Below, one piece after another: positions 43,886 through 52,548 of a DNA stretch of 64,000 bases. The stretch spans positions 1 to 64,000 of the forward strand of contig CAZEQK010000005.1 in assembly GCA_964514395.1 (NCBI GenBank), written 5' to 3'. The notes under the pieces are model-generated. The model ran no database searches. It saw nothing but the letters and a program-made list of their open reading frames with translations, and was not told the DNA's origin. Numbering within the stretch: the first letter of the stretch is position 1; the number at the start of each line of letters is the position of its first letter. The DNA comes from CAZEQK01 sp964514395 (GTDB lineage: Bacteria > Bacillota > Bacilli > Tepidibacillales > Tepidibacillaceae). Both the position numbers and the translations under genes were made by a program.

Positions 43886-44559
43886 TGAATAAACAAGAAC
43901 TAGCAGGAATGATTGACCACACTTTATTAAAACCAGATACAACACATGAGATGATTGCTACATTGTGTCAAGAGGCAAAGGAATACAGCTTCGCATCAGT
44001 ATGCGTAAACCCATATTGGGTTAAAGTTTCCTATCAGATGTTAAAGGAAACTAAGGTTAAAGTTTGTACAGTTATTGGCTTTCCGCTTGGAGCTACTACC
44101 AAAGAGGTTAAAGCATATGAAACGATAAAAAGTATTGAAAATGGTGCAACAGAAATTGATATGGTCATTAATGTAGGTGCCTTAAAATCAAACCAATATC
44201 ATGTTGTTGAAGAGGACATAAAAGCTGTGGTTGAAGCTGCAAAAGGAAAAGCATTGGTAAAAGTAATTTTAGAAACGGGTTTATTAACGGATACTGAAAA
44301 AGTGAAGGGCTGTGAATTATCTAAGAAAGCTGGAGCAGATTTTGTGAAAACCTCTACAGGCTTTGGTCATGGAGGTGCAACATACGAAGACATTAAGCTA
44401 ATGAGAGAGACCGTTGGACCTGAAATGGGAGTAAAGGCATCTGGTGGTGTTCGAAATTATGAAACAGCGATGAAGATGATAGAAGTCGGTGCAACTCGTA
44501 TTGGTGCTAGTGCGGGTATCGCTATTGTAAATCATGTAGAAGGTACAAGCGATTATTAA
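43882..44559 (+). CDS. deoC: Deoxyribose-phosphate aldolase
   Basis: 225 residues. The Schiff-base lysine is in GADFVKTSTGFG, and a second conserved lysine lies in GVKASGGVRNYETA. The start is MIDHTLLKPDTT. It splits 2-deoxyribose-5-phosphate into acetaldehyde and glyceraldehyde-3-phosphate in nucleoside salvage. Two adjacent ATGs (43882, 43885) follow GGGGGAGGAAG. The Nudix partner may feed the same salvage route, but that is inference. Confidence 0.95.
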   Translation: MMNKQELAGMIDHTLLKPDTTHEMIATLCQEAKEYSFASVCVNPYWVKVSYQMLKETKVKVCTVIGFPLGATTKEVKAYETIKSIENGATEIDMVINVGALKSNQYHVVEEDIKAVVEAAKGKALVKVILETGLLTDTEKVKGCELSKKAGADFVKTSTGFGHGGATYEDIKLMRETVGPEMGVKASGGVRNYETAMKMIEVGATRIGASAGIAIVNHVEGTSDY

Positions 44560-44583
44560 GAGATAATATTAATTCAATGCAGT

Positions 44584-44625
44584 AGGTTGTTGACAAAGCA
44601 TTTGTCAGCAGCTTTTTTATTTTTT
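44584..44625 (+). terminator. Rho-independent terminator after deoC
   Basis: TGTTGACAAA pairs with TTTGTCAGCA around GCA, followed by a T-rich run. It ends the Nudix-deoC transcript. Confidence 0.8.
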
Positions 44626-44714
44626 TTAATCTTAACAGGTAGATGGTAGATTTTTCATAGTATATTGAATAGTAAAGAAAAATTAGATATTACCCCTGCC
44701 TTTGCCTACGCTAT

Positions 44715-44734
44715 CCTTTCCTTTCCTTTCCTTT
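44715..44734. repeat. Pentanucleotide microsatellite (CCTTT)4
   Basis: Four perfect tandem CCTTT units lie in the gap between deoC and the convergent hemolysin-III gene. The rest of the gap (44626-44817) contains a small stem CTTAAC/GGTTAAG near 44742-44757 and no gene that I can support. Confidence 0.8.
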
Positions 44735-44817
44735 CAATTCTTAACTGAGGGGTTAAGACAAAAATTTTAAAAAAAACACAGGATGAAGTATGATTTTTGA
44801 TGTATAAAAATATTAAA

Positions 44818-44838
44818 GGAGCAGCTTTAACCTGCTCC
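44818..44838 (-). terminator. Terminator of the hemolysin-III family gene
   Basis: GGAGCAG pairs with CTGCTCC; on the minus strand it is followed by TTTAATATTTTT, just past the minus-strand stop at 44846. Confidence 0.65.
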
Positions 44839-44845
44839 CTAGCTA

Positions 44846-45490
44846 CTATAGGACATAGTTGTACATAAACCAGAAGTGACATATGCTACCTGCTAAAACG
44901 AATAGGTGGAATATCTCGTGAAAGCCAATATATTTATTCGTAATGTTAGGCCATTTTGTTCCATAGATCACAGCACCAATGGTATAAATGATTCCACCAG
45001 CAACAAGCCATGCAAATCCTGCTTTAGGAACACTCTCTGTTAGCGGGATAAACGCGATAATGGCAATCCATCCCATCATTACATAAATGGACGTAGATAA
45101 CCATCGTGGCATATTAATCCAAAAAACCTTCATAATTATTCCTGTAATGGCAATCCCCCAGACGATGCCAAATAATGTCCAACCCCATCCCCCACGTAAA
45201 ATGACAAGAGCAATTGGTGTATAAGTACCAGCTATTAATATAAAGATCATCATATGATCGATTTTCCTTAGAATGCTATCGACTTTTTCTGATATATCTA
45301 GCATATGATAAATGCTACTTGCACTAAATAATAAAATTAAACTTGTACCGTAGATTGCAAATGAAACAATTTGCCACACTGTACCATTTATCGCTGACTG
45401 ATAGATTAAAATTACGAGACCAGCAATGGATAGTAGGGCACCTATTAAATGAGATAAGCTATTAAAAGGCTCTTTTATTCTAAATAACAT
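44846..45490 (-). CDS. Hemolysin III/PAQR-family membrane protein
   Basis: 214 residues with seven predicted membrane helices. The family motifs are SSIYHMLDISE, DHMMIFILIAGTYTP and GFHEIFHLFVLAGSICHF, which supply the conserved His residues that bind zinc in PAQR receptors. The proteins are named after a Bacillus cereus hemolysin, but most bacterial members have no shown lytic role and may act in lipid metabolism. ATG 45490 follows TAGGAG. Confidence 0.88.
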   Translation of the reverse strand: MLFRIKEPFNSLSHLIGALLSIAGLVILIYQSAINGTVWQIVSFAIYGTSLILLFSASSIYHMLDISEKVDSILRKIDHMMIFILIAGTYTPIALVILRGGWGWTLFGIVWGIAITGIIMKVFWINMPRWLSTSIYVMMGWIAIIAFIPLTESVPKAGFAWLVAGGIIYTIGAVIYGTKWPNITNKYIGFHEIFHLFVLAGSICHFWFMYNYVL

Positions 45491-45738
45491 GACATCAACT
45501 CCTATTCATTTACAATAGTTTTATTAAACTGTTTAACATAGTTTATAAAACTACATAATATTATAAATAATAATACATAAAGAAACATTGACATTCAAAT
45601 CTTGAATATGCTAGATATTCCTACTTTTTGTCTATTTTTCTTTATTTATCGTTAAAAAACTATCTTTATCTTGAAATATAGATATTCATATCTTTATATG
45701 TAGTATTTAATACTGTATAATTATTTTGAGGTGAGAAA

Positions 45739-46380
45739 ATGAAGTTAAATAATGAAGAAATCAAAAAATTAATTGGAGATGTAGCCCAATTAAATGAAAT
45801 TAGTTTGTCAGATATTCCTTCTATCGATTTATATATGGATCAAGTCACTACCTTTTTTGAAAATAAATTGGGTCATTTAAAAAGAGATGAAAAAGACCCA
45901 ATTCTTACAAAGACAATGATTAACAATTACACAAAGGGTAAAATATTAATGCCTCCTTATAAAAAAAAATATAGTAAGGAGCATATTGTTTTGCTCATTC
46001 TTATTTATAACTTAAAGCAAGTTTTATCGATGGCAGATATACATTCTCTTTTTTCTCCTATCATTGATGAGAAGAACGATTTAGATAGAAAATTAGATAG
46101 AAATTTAGATAGTAATATTTCTATAGAGGAAATCTATTCTGCCTTTATAGAAATAAAAGAGAATGAATTAGAGAACTTTAGTAATGAAATAGATGAAAGA
46201 ATTAATGTGATTAAAGAGAAGACACTGAATATGGATTCAGAAAAACATGATTTAGTTGAACTCCTGTTAATCGTTATGATGCTCATAAATCAAGCGACCG
46301 TTCAAAAAAGATTAGCTGAACAAATTATTGATCAGTTTTTTAATAAGGGGAATGATGAAAAAAAAGAGAAAAAAAAATAA
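45739..46380 (+). CDS. DUF1836 domain protein
   Basis: 213 residues. The pattern LTKTMINNYTKGKILMPPYK followed by YSKEHIVLLILIYNLKQVLS is the DUF1836 helix-turn-helix-like core (about residues 50-105), so DNA binding is plausible but unproved. A three-fold 12-bp tandem repeat at 46081-46116 encodes LDRK-LDRN-LDSN in the middle of the protein. The Lys-rich tail is hydrophilic. The gene stands alone, with AT-rich DNA upstream (45491-45738) that holds no other gene. Confidence 0.8.
   Translation: MKLNNEEIKKLIGDVAQLNEISLSDIPSIDLYMDQVTTFFENKLGHLKRDEKDPILTKTMINNYTKGKILMPPYKKKYSKEHIVLLILIYNLKQVLSMADIHSLFSPIIDEKNDLDRKLDRNLDSNISIEEIYSAFIEIKENELENFSNEIDERINVIKEKTLNMDSEKHDLVELLLIVMMLINQATVQKRLAEQIIDQFFNKGNDEKKEKKK
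46081..46116 (+). repeat. Three 12-bp tandem repeats inside the DUF1836 gene
   Basis: TTAGATAGAAAA, TTAGATAGAAAT and TTAGATAGTAAT follow each other in frame. The unit length is a multiple of three, so slippage changes the copy number without breaking the frame. Confidence 0.85.
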
Positions 46381-46435
46381 TTGTGCAATGATAGACCCTA
46401 TAAAATGGGCTTTTTGTTTTTCATAGTGATGTAGG

Positions 46436-47371
46436 TCAAACGCTACTTTCTTTTGGGGATAAAAGTAATGTAAGCTTGGCAAAGTACTTCACAAATGGTA
46501 GAACCATTAACGAGCTAGTCATATTGAATATTAATTGGGCATGTGCGATTTGTGCAGGAGGATAGGCAGTTAAAGCTTCAACAAAATGAGAAAAGGGAGT
46601 GATAATAGGAAAGAAAAGAAGAACACCTAGTACATTTAGTAGAATGTGAGCAGTAGCAATCTGCTTTCCACCAACAGAACCACCGATACTCGCAATTACG
46701 GCTGTAATACAGGTGCCAATATTACTCCCTAGAATGATTGCAATTCCAAATGCTAGAGGAATTCCTTGGTAATACATCATGCTCATTGTCATCACCGTCA
46801 TGGCACTACTAGATTGGATGATTGCAGTGACCACCATACCAAAAAAAAGACCGATGATTATTTGCTGTTCCTGTTGAGCGATCATCATTTGAAAAAATGA
46901 AGAACGTTGTATTGGACTAGCAATCATCTGTAATGCATCCATCCCAAGAAAAATAATAGAAAAGCCACCGATAAATAGACCAATTGAACGATGTTTTTCA
47001 TTGGGAATAAGAACAAATAGAATAGCAATAAGTAGCAATGGAACCGCTAACTTTCCAGCATTTAATGCAATAATTTCAGCAGTAACGACAGTGCCTAGAT
47101 TAGTACCTAATACAATTCCAATGGATTGGTAAAAAGTGATAAGATTAGCATTAATCAAACCAATGGAAATAACTGTAACGGCACTACTACTTTGGAGAAG
47201 CAAGGTAGCGATAGTCCCAGTGAAAAAGCCATGGAAAGGAGTTTTGGTAAAGCGATATAAGAAATATTGCAAAAAATCACCAGATAATCGATTTAGACCT
47301 AATCTCATCATTTGCATTCCAAATAAAAATAGAGTCAAACCAGTTGCTAAGGGGATTATAACCTCTCTCAT
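46436..47371 (-). CDS. yqeW: Na+/phosphate cotransporter family protein (YqeW-like)
   Basis: 311 residues, all membrane. Two inverted-repeat QSSSA motifs (LLLQSSSAVTVISIG and AIIQSSSAMTVMTMS) are the Na/Pi-cotransporter II signature. The C-terminal PhoU-like domain of larger relatives is missing, as in YqeW of Bacillus subtilis (about 308 residues), which also lies near mtaB. It probably imports phosphate with sodium. No cotranscribed gene is evident. Confidence 0.88.
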   Translation of the reverse strand: MREVIIPLATGLTLFLFGMQMMRLGLNRLSGDFLQYFLYRFTKTPFHGFFTGTIATLLLQSSSAVTVISIGLINANLITFYQSIGIVLGTNLGTVVTAEIIALNAGKLAVPLLLIAILFVLIPNEKHRSIGLFIGGFSIIFLGMDALQMIASPIQRSSFFQMMIAQQEQQIIIGLFFGMVVTAIIQSSSAMTVMTMSMMYYQGIPLAFGIAIILGSNIGTCITAVIASIGGSVGGKQIATAHILLNVLGVLLFFPIITPFSHFVEALTAYPPAQIAHAQLIFNMTSSLMVLPFVKYFAKLTLLLSPKESSV

Positions 47372-47463
47372 TCTTTCATCTCCCGAGTATGTCCTTTTTC
47401 ATTTCTATGAAAATGGTGGACAAATTAGAACACAAGAGCGGGCTGTTATATAAGAGATTCTAT

Positions 47464-48687
47464 TTATTTAATAAGTCTTAATTTGCTGAACCAAGCAAAT
47501 AGTATATTAAAAATTATAATAATTGCAGCGATTTCAAAAACTAATGTCACGTTATACCTCATCGCTAACCAGCCTGATAATATGATGGATATTGGCGAAA
47601 AGATATTTCCGAGTACTCTACTAGAGGTCATAACTCTACCAAATAAATGATTAGGAATAATTTCCTGACGGTAGGCCATCATATTTACATTTACAATAAT
47701 ACCAACTATTAATAATAAAGAGTAGGAGAAGGTAATGGTAAAGAGATTTTGCTTAAATATTAAAATCAAGATAGCAAATAAGACGCCAGTGCTACCAAAA
47801 CGGATAATTTGGCCCTTATTAATAAATTTATTAATATATTTTAGTAATAAGGTAATGATGGTAGAAGTGAAACCACTAACCCAAAAAATTACAGAGGTCT
47901 GTTCAGGGCCATAGCCTAAGGTTTCCTTACTATCAAATATCAGTAAAGTAGCTACAAGAAGAATACCTATATTCATAAAGGTACTAAACATAGCAATAGG
48001 AAATAAAACTTCATGATTAAATAAATATTGAAATCCCTGCTTAATCTCCTCAAAAATTTTAGCTACACCTTTAGTTGCCGATTGCTTCATTTCTAAAGGT
48101 AAAAAACTTAGTAGAATTGCAGATATGAAAAACGAAACTGCATTTATACCAATGGTGAAGCTGGCTCCTATTGAACTGATCAAAATCCCAGAAATCATCG
48201 GCCCTATCAGACGCATAGAGGTATTAATAAAGGTTAGTTTTGCATTAGCTTCTACTAATCGTTCCTTTGACACTAGCTTTGGGAGAATTCCCTCTGAAGA
48301 GGAATCAAACAACAATGTTAATGCAGATAACAAAAAGGCAGCTAAATAGATATGAATCATCTCTATCTGCCTCATATAGCTTAGTATAGTGACCATCATA
48401 ACGATGACGCCACGAAGATAATCTGAGACTACCATTAGAAGCTTTCTTGAAATTCTATCCACATACACCCCAATAAAAGGCGCAAGAATTATTTGAGGAA
48501 TAAATTCCAAGGCAAAGGTGATAGAGCTTTGGATAGCAGAATGGGTCAATTCTAATACTAACCATGGTAAAGCGAGAAGATATAGCTTATCCCCTAATTG
48601 GGAAATGAATCTTCCTCCTGCTAATAGTAAAAAAGGTTTATTAAAATATATATTTTTCAAATTATTCATTTTTGTAGGTTCTTCCAT
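47464..48687 (-). CDS. MFS transporter, MFS_3/macrolide-exporter type
   Basis: 407 residues with 12 predicted helices. It begins FLLLAGGRFISQLGDKLYLLALPWLVLELT (read as two parts: LAGGRFISQLGDKLY and ALPWLVLELT), typical of the MefA-like exporter group. The loop between helices 2 and 3 has PFIGVYVDRISRKLLMVVSD, the MFS signature. The substrate is not predictable. ATG 48687 follows AAAGGGG. It is divergent from the locus starting at 48903. Confidence 0.85.
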   Translation of the reverse strand: MEEPTKMNNLKNIYFNKPFLLLAGGRFISQLGDKLYLLALPWLVLELTHSAIQSSITFALEFIPQIILAPFIGVYVDRISRKLLMVVSDYLRGVIVMMVTILSYMRQIEMIHIYLAAFLLSALTLLFDSSSEGILPKLVSKERLVEANAKLTFINTSMRLIGPMISGILISSIGASFTIGINAVSFFISAILLSFLPLEMKQSATKGVAKIFEEIKQGFQYLFNHEVLFPIAMFSTFMNIGILLVATLLIFDSKETLGYGPEQTSVIFWVSGFTSTIITLLLKYINKFINKGQIIRFGSTGVLFAILILIFKQNLFTITFSYSLLLIVGIIVNVNMMAYRQEIIPNHLFGRVMTSSRVLGNIFSPISIILSGWLAMRYNVTLVFEIAAIIIIFNILFAWFSKLRLIK

Positions 48688-48902
48688 GAAATATACCCCT
48701 TTAACTTTTATATTTAAATAATTCTACTTAAATTACTCATAATCCTTTTATTAAAATGCATATAGATATATAACTTGATTTATTTAGGGGATTAGGATTA
48801 TATTAGTCTCAAAGAACTATTTTTTTAACGATTAAAGGGATATATCGAAATTTGTTGAATTTTAGAAGTTAAGTATTTATTTTTGCTAATGGAGTAGATG
48901 AT

Positions 48903-49541
48903 ATGAAGAAAGAGGTAATTATTGATATAGAAAAGCAATTTAAGACATTAAAAAACGTACATAATGCCCACATTGATATTGATGAGCAGGGAGAGGTAGT
49001 AGCGATTGGGATCTTTAGTGATGGCTCCCGCCATCCTAAGGATATTAAAAGGGATGTAGAAGAGATATTTAGACAGGTTACTGGCTATAGGGTGAACCAT
49101 AACAAGATAAGCATTGTTGAACAAAACTTTGAGAAGGGATTATTACCAGATGATAAACGAATCCGTTTTTTGACTGCCTATCAAGTACAGAAGAAGAATT
49201 CGATTATTGAGGGTTTTGTTCAATTAGAATATAATGATAATGTCGTGATTGGAAGCGTGGATGCGCACCAATTTGAAATGGATTTAGAATACATAATAGC
49301 CAATGCTACGATTAATGCTTTAATGAAGGTAACAGATAATTATAGCTTTCGAATTGATAACGTCCGTCAGGTCAACATGGGACAGGTAGATATTATCGTC
49401 GTGACCTTAACCGTTGTCCATCAGCAATCAGGGGCAAGGCACATGTTCGTTGGCTCCGTTGTAAAGACAAAGGATTTATTATCCTCGGTAGCTAAGGCGA
49501 CACTAGATGCCTTAAATAGGCGCATGGATCAAATGATATAG
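48903..49541 (+). CDS. Uncharacterised 212-residue protein next to an HD-GYP gene
   Basis: I do not recognise a named domain. The N-terminal third (VHNAHIDIDEQGEVVAIGIF followed by RHPKDIKRDVEEIFRQ and KISIVEQ) looks like a small alpha/beta fold with an ACT-like beta-hairpin. The second half (GFVQLEYNDNVVIGSV; then VDIIVVTLTVVHQQ and LLSSVAKATLDALNRRM) looks like a diverged copy of it. It is soluble with no signal peptide. It comes first in a compact group with a 24-codon ORF and a membrane HD-GYP protein, so a partner role in that system is inferred. A weak site precedes the ATG (TGGAGTAGATGAT). Confidence 0.7.
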   Translation: MKKEVIIDIEKQFKTLKNVHNAHIDIDEQGEVVAIGIFSDGSRHPKDIKRDVEEIFRQVTGYRVNHNKISIVEQNFEKGLLPDDKRIRFLTAYQVQKKNSIIEGFVQLEYNDNVVIGSVDAHQFEMDLEYIIANATINALMKVTDNYSFRIDNVRQVNMGQVDIIVVTLTVVHQQSGARHMFVGSVVKTKDLLSSVAKATLDALNRRMDQMI

Positions 49542-49637
49542 CTTATAGGTTTGCATAGCATAACATGAGCAGAGCAGAAAAACGAGATGAGTTGAACTTG
49601 AAATGGTAAAATTCTATTTTAAGGGAGGTCATCGCTT

Positions 49638-49712
49638 ATGTTAAAAGTGATTAAAAAGGTCGTTAAATCCAATAGTGCAAAAGCAACTGTTGGTGATACT
49701 GTTACATGGTAA
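49638..49712 (+). CDS. 24-residue microprotein with a strong ribosome binding site
   Basis: The ORF begins MLKVIKKVVKSNS and ends AKATVGDTVTW. AAGGGAGGT sits about 8 bp before the ATG, among the strongest translation signals in the window. The N-terminal half is a short basic amphipathic helix; the C-terminus is a single Trp. It lies between the 212-residue protein and the HD-GYP gene in the same direction. It could be a signal peptide-like regulator, a peptide precursor, or a leader peptide controlling the HD-GYP gene. No family is known to me. Confidence 0.6.
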   Translation: MLKVIKKVVKSNSAKATVGDTVTW

Positions 49713-49761
49713 GTATTATTTAATTATGTTATGCTATGCAATTTCTTTAGGAGTGTAAATA

Positions 49762-51033
49762 ATGAAGAATAGTCTTAAAATATATCTATCTTTTATTTAT
49801 CTTACCGCTTTTTTATCATTATTTTTTTCATGGCATGCTTATGAACTGCAGCAATTAATTCTTACTGTGGGATTTATTATGATAACCTATTTATTCAATT
49901 TAGATATTATTAAAGATTTACAAAGCGATTTAAACTACTTAATTATTCTTCCCTTTGTTATACCTGCACTTGTTTTTTTAGACACATTTTATGCTATGTT
50001 ATTTGTCTTAATTACAATGCTGTTGATTCACTATAAATCGGTATGGTACAAGCAGTTTTTTAACGCATCATTTTTTACGATAACCACATTTATATTGTCT
50101 TTCTTGTTACATATATTTATCAATACGGATAAAGCTTCATTTATTTTTATACCTTACTTTTTTGTCCTTTTATTAATTATTTCATTTTTATATACAGCTT
50201 TTAATAGTATCTTTGTATTTATAGTAGTATCATTAGAAAAGGAAAAATTTGATATTGATGGACTAATTTCTATATTAGCAGCTACAAAAACGGCGATTTT
50301 GACTATTTTTCTAGGTACTATTAATGTAGTTCTTTATTATTATACAAACTTATTAGGTATTGCAATATTTACTTTTGTTATTTACTTTATTAAACCAGCA
50401 TTGCAATACCGGCAAATTTTTGACAACGAATTATCCACCTATACAAACTTTGTCTTACATGTTTTAAAATCGATGGATCCCATCACTCATTCCCATTCTG
50501 AACGGGTTAAATACTGGACCGTATTATTAGCAAAGAAAATGGAGTTACCTCCAGCAGAAATTAGACAGCTTTCTCAAGCAGCCTCCTGGCATGATGTTGG
50601 AAAAATTGAGGTACCTTTTTATATTATAAACAAACCTGGAAAACTGACAAAAGAAGAGTACGAGACCATTAAAGCGCATCCGGAGAAGGGCTATCAATTA
50701 GTTAAGGATATGCATTTCTTTAAAAAATTCCTTCCTGTAATCCGACATCACCACGAAAAATATGATGGGACAGGATATCCAATGGGTTTAAAGGGAGAAG
50801 AGATACCATTGCATGCAAGAATTATGGCGATAACTGATGCTTTTGATGCAATGACAGCTGACAGGTCTTACCGACAAGGAATGCCAATGATAAAAGCGGT
50901 GGATGAACTTATTAAATACGCTGGAACTCAATTTGACGAAAAAATTGTAGAGGTATTTATTAAGGCTCTAAAGGAAGAATATGGTCAGGATTTTCATAAA
51001 TTTGATAAATCGTTAATCGAGAACGTTGGGTAA
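49762..51033 (+). CDS. Membrane HD-GYP phosphodiesterase
   Basis: 423 residues. Seven or eight helices occupy residues 1-215. A cytoplasmic HD-GYP domain (about 235-405) has the metal ligands SHSERVKYW and ASWHDVGKIEVP, then HHEKYDGTGYP and the family-specific DAFDAMTADRSYR. Such enzymes usually hydrolyse cyclic di-GMP; other cyclic dinucleotides are possible. ATG 49762 follows AGGAGTG. The membrane part is probably a sensor. Its neighbours, a 212-residue protein and a microprotein, suggest a small signalling module. Tandem terminators follow. Confidence 0.88.
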   Translation: MKNSLKIYLSFIYLTAFLSLFFSWHAYELQQLILTVGFIMITYLFNLDIIKDLQSDLNYLIILPFVIPALVFLDTFYAMLFVLITMLLIHYKSVWYKQFFNASFFTITTFILSFLLHIFINTDKASFIFIPYFFVLLLIISFLYTAFNSIFVFIVVSLEKEKFDIDGLISILAATKTAILTIFLGTINVVLYYYTNLLGIAIFTFVIYFIKPALQYRQIFDNELSTYTNFVLHVLKSMDPITHSHSERVKYWTVLLAKKMELPPAEIRQLSQAASWHDVGKIEVPFYIINKPGKLTKEEYETIKAHPEKGYQLVKDMHFFKKFLPVIRHHHEKYDGTGYPMGLKGEEIPLHARIMAITDAFDAMTADRSYRQGMPMIKAVDELIKYAGTQFDEKIVEVFIKALKEEYGQDFHKFDKSLIENVG

Positions 51034-51050
51034 GACACCACGTTCTTTTT
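51020..51050 (+). terminator. Terminator overlapping the HD-GYP stop codon
   Basis: GAACGTTGG and CCACGTTC form a stem that includes the stop codon in its loop, followed by TTTTTC. Confidence 0.65.
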
Positions 51051-51063
51051 CTTGAATGAAAAA

Positions 51064-51092
51064 CCAAACTTTGCAAGTTAGGCTTTTTTTTA
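51064..51092 (+). terminator. Second terminator before the HIT gene
   Basis: CCAAACTT pairs with AAGTTAGG around TGC and is followed by eight T residues. Confidence 0.75.
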
Positions 51093-51146
51093 ATATTATT
51101 ATGATATGAAGGTGCATATAAATAATAGATAGAGGAGTCGTGAAGT

Positions 51147-51482
51147 ATGAGTGATTGCATATTCTGTAAAATAGCTGCTGGTGAAATACCTGCAAAAAAG
51201 GTATATGAAGATGAATATTTCATTGCATTTCATGATATACACCCAAAAGCAAAGGTTCATGCACTTATTATTCCAAAAAAACATATACCAACCTACATGG
51301 ATATAAATGAAGAAGATATTCATATCATGGTGAAGCTACATAATGTGATACAAAAAATTGCTAAGCTATTAAAAATTGACGAAAATGGATTTCGTATTAT
51401 AAATAATTGTAAGGATGATGGTGGACAAGAGGTGTATCATCTGCATTTTCATATTCTGGGTGGAGAAAAACTTCATTTTTAA
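51147..51482 (+). CDS. HIT family protein (HinT-like)
   Basis: 111 residues, beginning CIFCKIAAGEIPAKKVYEDE with the zinc-binding CxxC seen in many HIT proteins. The histidine triad is HLHFHILGG near the C-terminus. It is expected to hydrolyse adenosine phosphoramidates (HinT type) in the cytoplasm. It precedes rpsU, as often in Firmicutes. Confidence 0.93.
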   Translation: MSDCIFCKIAAGEIPAKKVYEDEYFIAFHDIHPKAKVHALIIPKKHIPTYMDINEEDIHIMVKLHNVIQKIAKLLKIDENGFRIINNCKDDGGQEVYHLHFHILGGEKLHF

Positions 51483-51495
51483 ACAGAAAGTTTTA

Positions 51496-51525
51496 TTGAC
51501 ACTAATAAAAATGCTATAATATAAT
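51496..51525 (+). promoter_or_regulatory. Sigma-A promoter of rpsU-yqeY
   Basis: A consensus TTGACA (51496-51501) and a consensus TATAAT (51520-51525) are spaced 18 bp. A leader of about 55 nt then precedes rpsU. Confidence 0.75.
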
Positions 51526-51586
51526 TAAATCTGTTAGGCTTTGATTTACAAAGTCTCCTCATGTAATCTGGAGGGAGGGAAATATT

Positions 51587-51760
51587 ATGTCGGAAATTCA
51601 CGTTAGAAAGAACGAGTCATTAGATAGTGCTTTACGTCGCTTCAAACGCAACATATCTAAAGATGGTGTACTAGCAGAAGTAAAAAAACGTAAACATTAT
51701 GAAAAGCCAAGTGTGAAGCGCAAGAAAAAGTCTGAGGCTGCCCGTAAACGTAAGTATTAA
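51587..51760 (+). CDS. rpsU: 30S ribosomal protein bS21
   Basis: 57 residues beginning MSEIHVRKNESLDSALRRFK and ending in a basic RKRKY tail; the length and sequence are those of bS21. It binds near the 3' end of 16S rRNA and helps initiation. GGAGGGAGG precedes the ATG. It is short enough to be missed by ORF callers. yqeY follows after 14 bp. Confidence 0.97.
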   Translation: MSEIHVRKNESLDSALRRFKRNISKDGVLAEVKKRKHYEKPSVKRKKKSEAARKRKY

Positions 51761-51774
51761 GGGGGTAATTAGCT

Positions 51775-52218
51775 GTGGAATTAATGGAACGAATTAATAA
51801 CGACATGAAGCAAGCAATGAGGGATAAGGATAAGTTTAAACTATCTGTTATCCGTATGGTTCGTTCAGCAATAAAATATTTAGAAATTGAAAAGCGTACA
51901 ACACTTTCTGACGATCAAGTTATTGATGTTCTGACTAAAGAAGTTAAACAACGTCGGGATTCCCTCCAAGAGTTCGAAAAGGCAAATCGTAAAGATTTGG
52001 TTGAAAAAGTACAAGAAGAATTAAATATTTTACATGATTATCTTCCAGAACAATTGTCGGAGGATGAACTAAGAAATATCATACAATCAGTAATTAACGA
52101 TGTTGGGGCTTCTAGTAAGTCTGATATGGGGAAAGTAATGGGCGCTGTAATACCAAAAGTAAAAGGACGTGCTGATGGTAAAATCATTAATCAGCTTGTT
52201 CAGGAGTACTTATCATAG
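51775..52218 (+). CDS. yqeY: GatB/YqeY domain protein
   Basis: 147 residues. The YqeY pattern is MKQAMRDKDKFKLSVIRMVRSAIK, LPEQLSEDELRNII and MGKVMGAVIPKVKGRADGK, related to the tail domain of the GatB amidotransferase. It may bind tRNA; the role is unproved. GTG 51775 follows AGGGGG. It is cotranscribed with rpsU, as in Bacillus. Confidence 0.92.
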   Translation: MELMERINNDMKQAMRDKDKFKLSVIRMVRSAIKYLEIEKRTTLSDDQVIDVLTKEVKQRRDSLQEFEKANRKDLVEKVQEELNILHDYLPEQLSEDELRNIIQSVINDVGASSKSDMGKVMGAVIPKVKGRADGKIINQLVQEYLS

Positions 52219-52291
52219 TACGAATTTACTACAGGCTCTTGTGAAGGTGTAATCATATTTTTAACAACAAGTAAAATATTTAATGATATAA

Positions 52292-52325
52292 AATGACGTT
52301 TAGGTTAACTAAACGTCATTTTTTC
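52292..52325 (+). terminator. Rho-independent terminator after yqeY
   Basis: AATGACGTTTAG and CTAAACGTCATT give a perfect 12-bp stem with loop GTTAA, followed by TTTTTT. Confidence 0.92.
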
Positions 52326-52372
52326 TTCATTAAAAAAATAAAATGGAATAAAAAAACTGAACTAATTCAAAA

Positions 52373-52428
52373 TAGCGCCGTTTAACAAAATATTGCATAA
52401 GTTAGCGAAGGTTAGCTATCGGATAAAT
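52373..52428 (+). repeat. Dispersed intergenic repeat, copy C (partial)
   Basis: TAGCGCCG, an AT-rich spacer, GTTAGCGAAGG and TTAGCTATCGGATAAATG match the second half of copies A and B. The first hairpin (CATTCAG/CTGAATG) is not recognisable. The copy lies in the 330-bp gap between yqeY and the nfeD gene, which otherwise holds only the yqeY terminator. Confidence 0.45.
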
Positions 52429-52548
52429 GATTAGTATGATAAAATGAAAAGTATATAAATGTAAAAATTTATAAAATTGAAACCATTTGTTTATCCGTTT
52501 CGTAATACATTGCATATTAAGTAGTTGTTGATGAGAGGAGGTAATTTA

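Noticed and set aside
44742..44757. Stem CTTAAC/GGTTAAG as a separate terminator
   Set aside because: Short, lacks a clean T-tract and lies far from both flanking stops.
46388..46425. Possible terminator after the DUF1836 gene
   Set aside because: Only about four G-C pairs (ACCC/GGGC) can form; too weak to list.
47136..47453. Plus-strand ORF opposite the Na/Pi cotransporter
   Set aside because: It is the antisense frame of clear transporter motifs and has no ribosome binding site.
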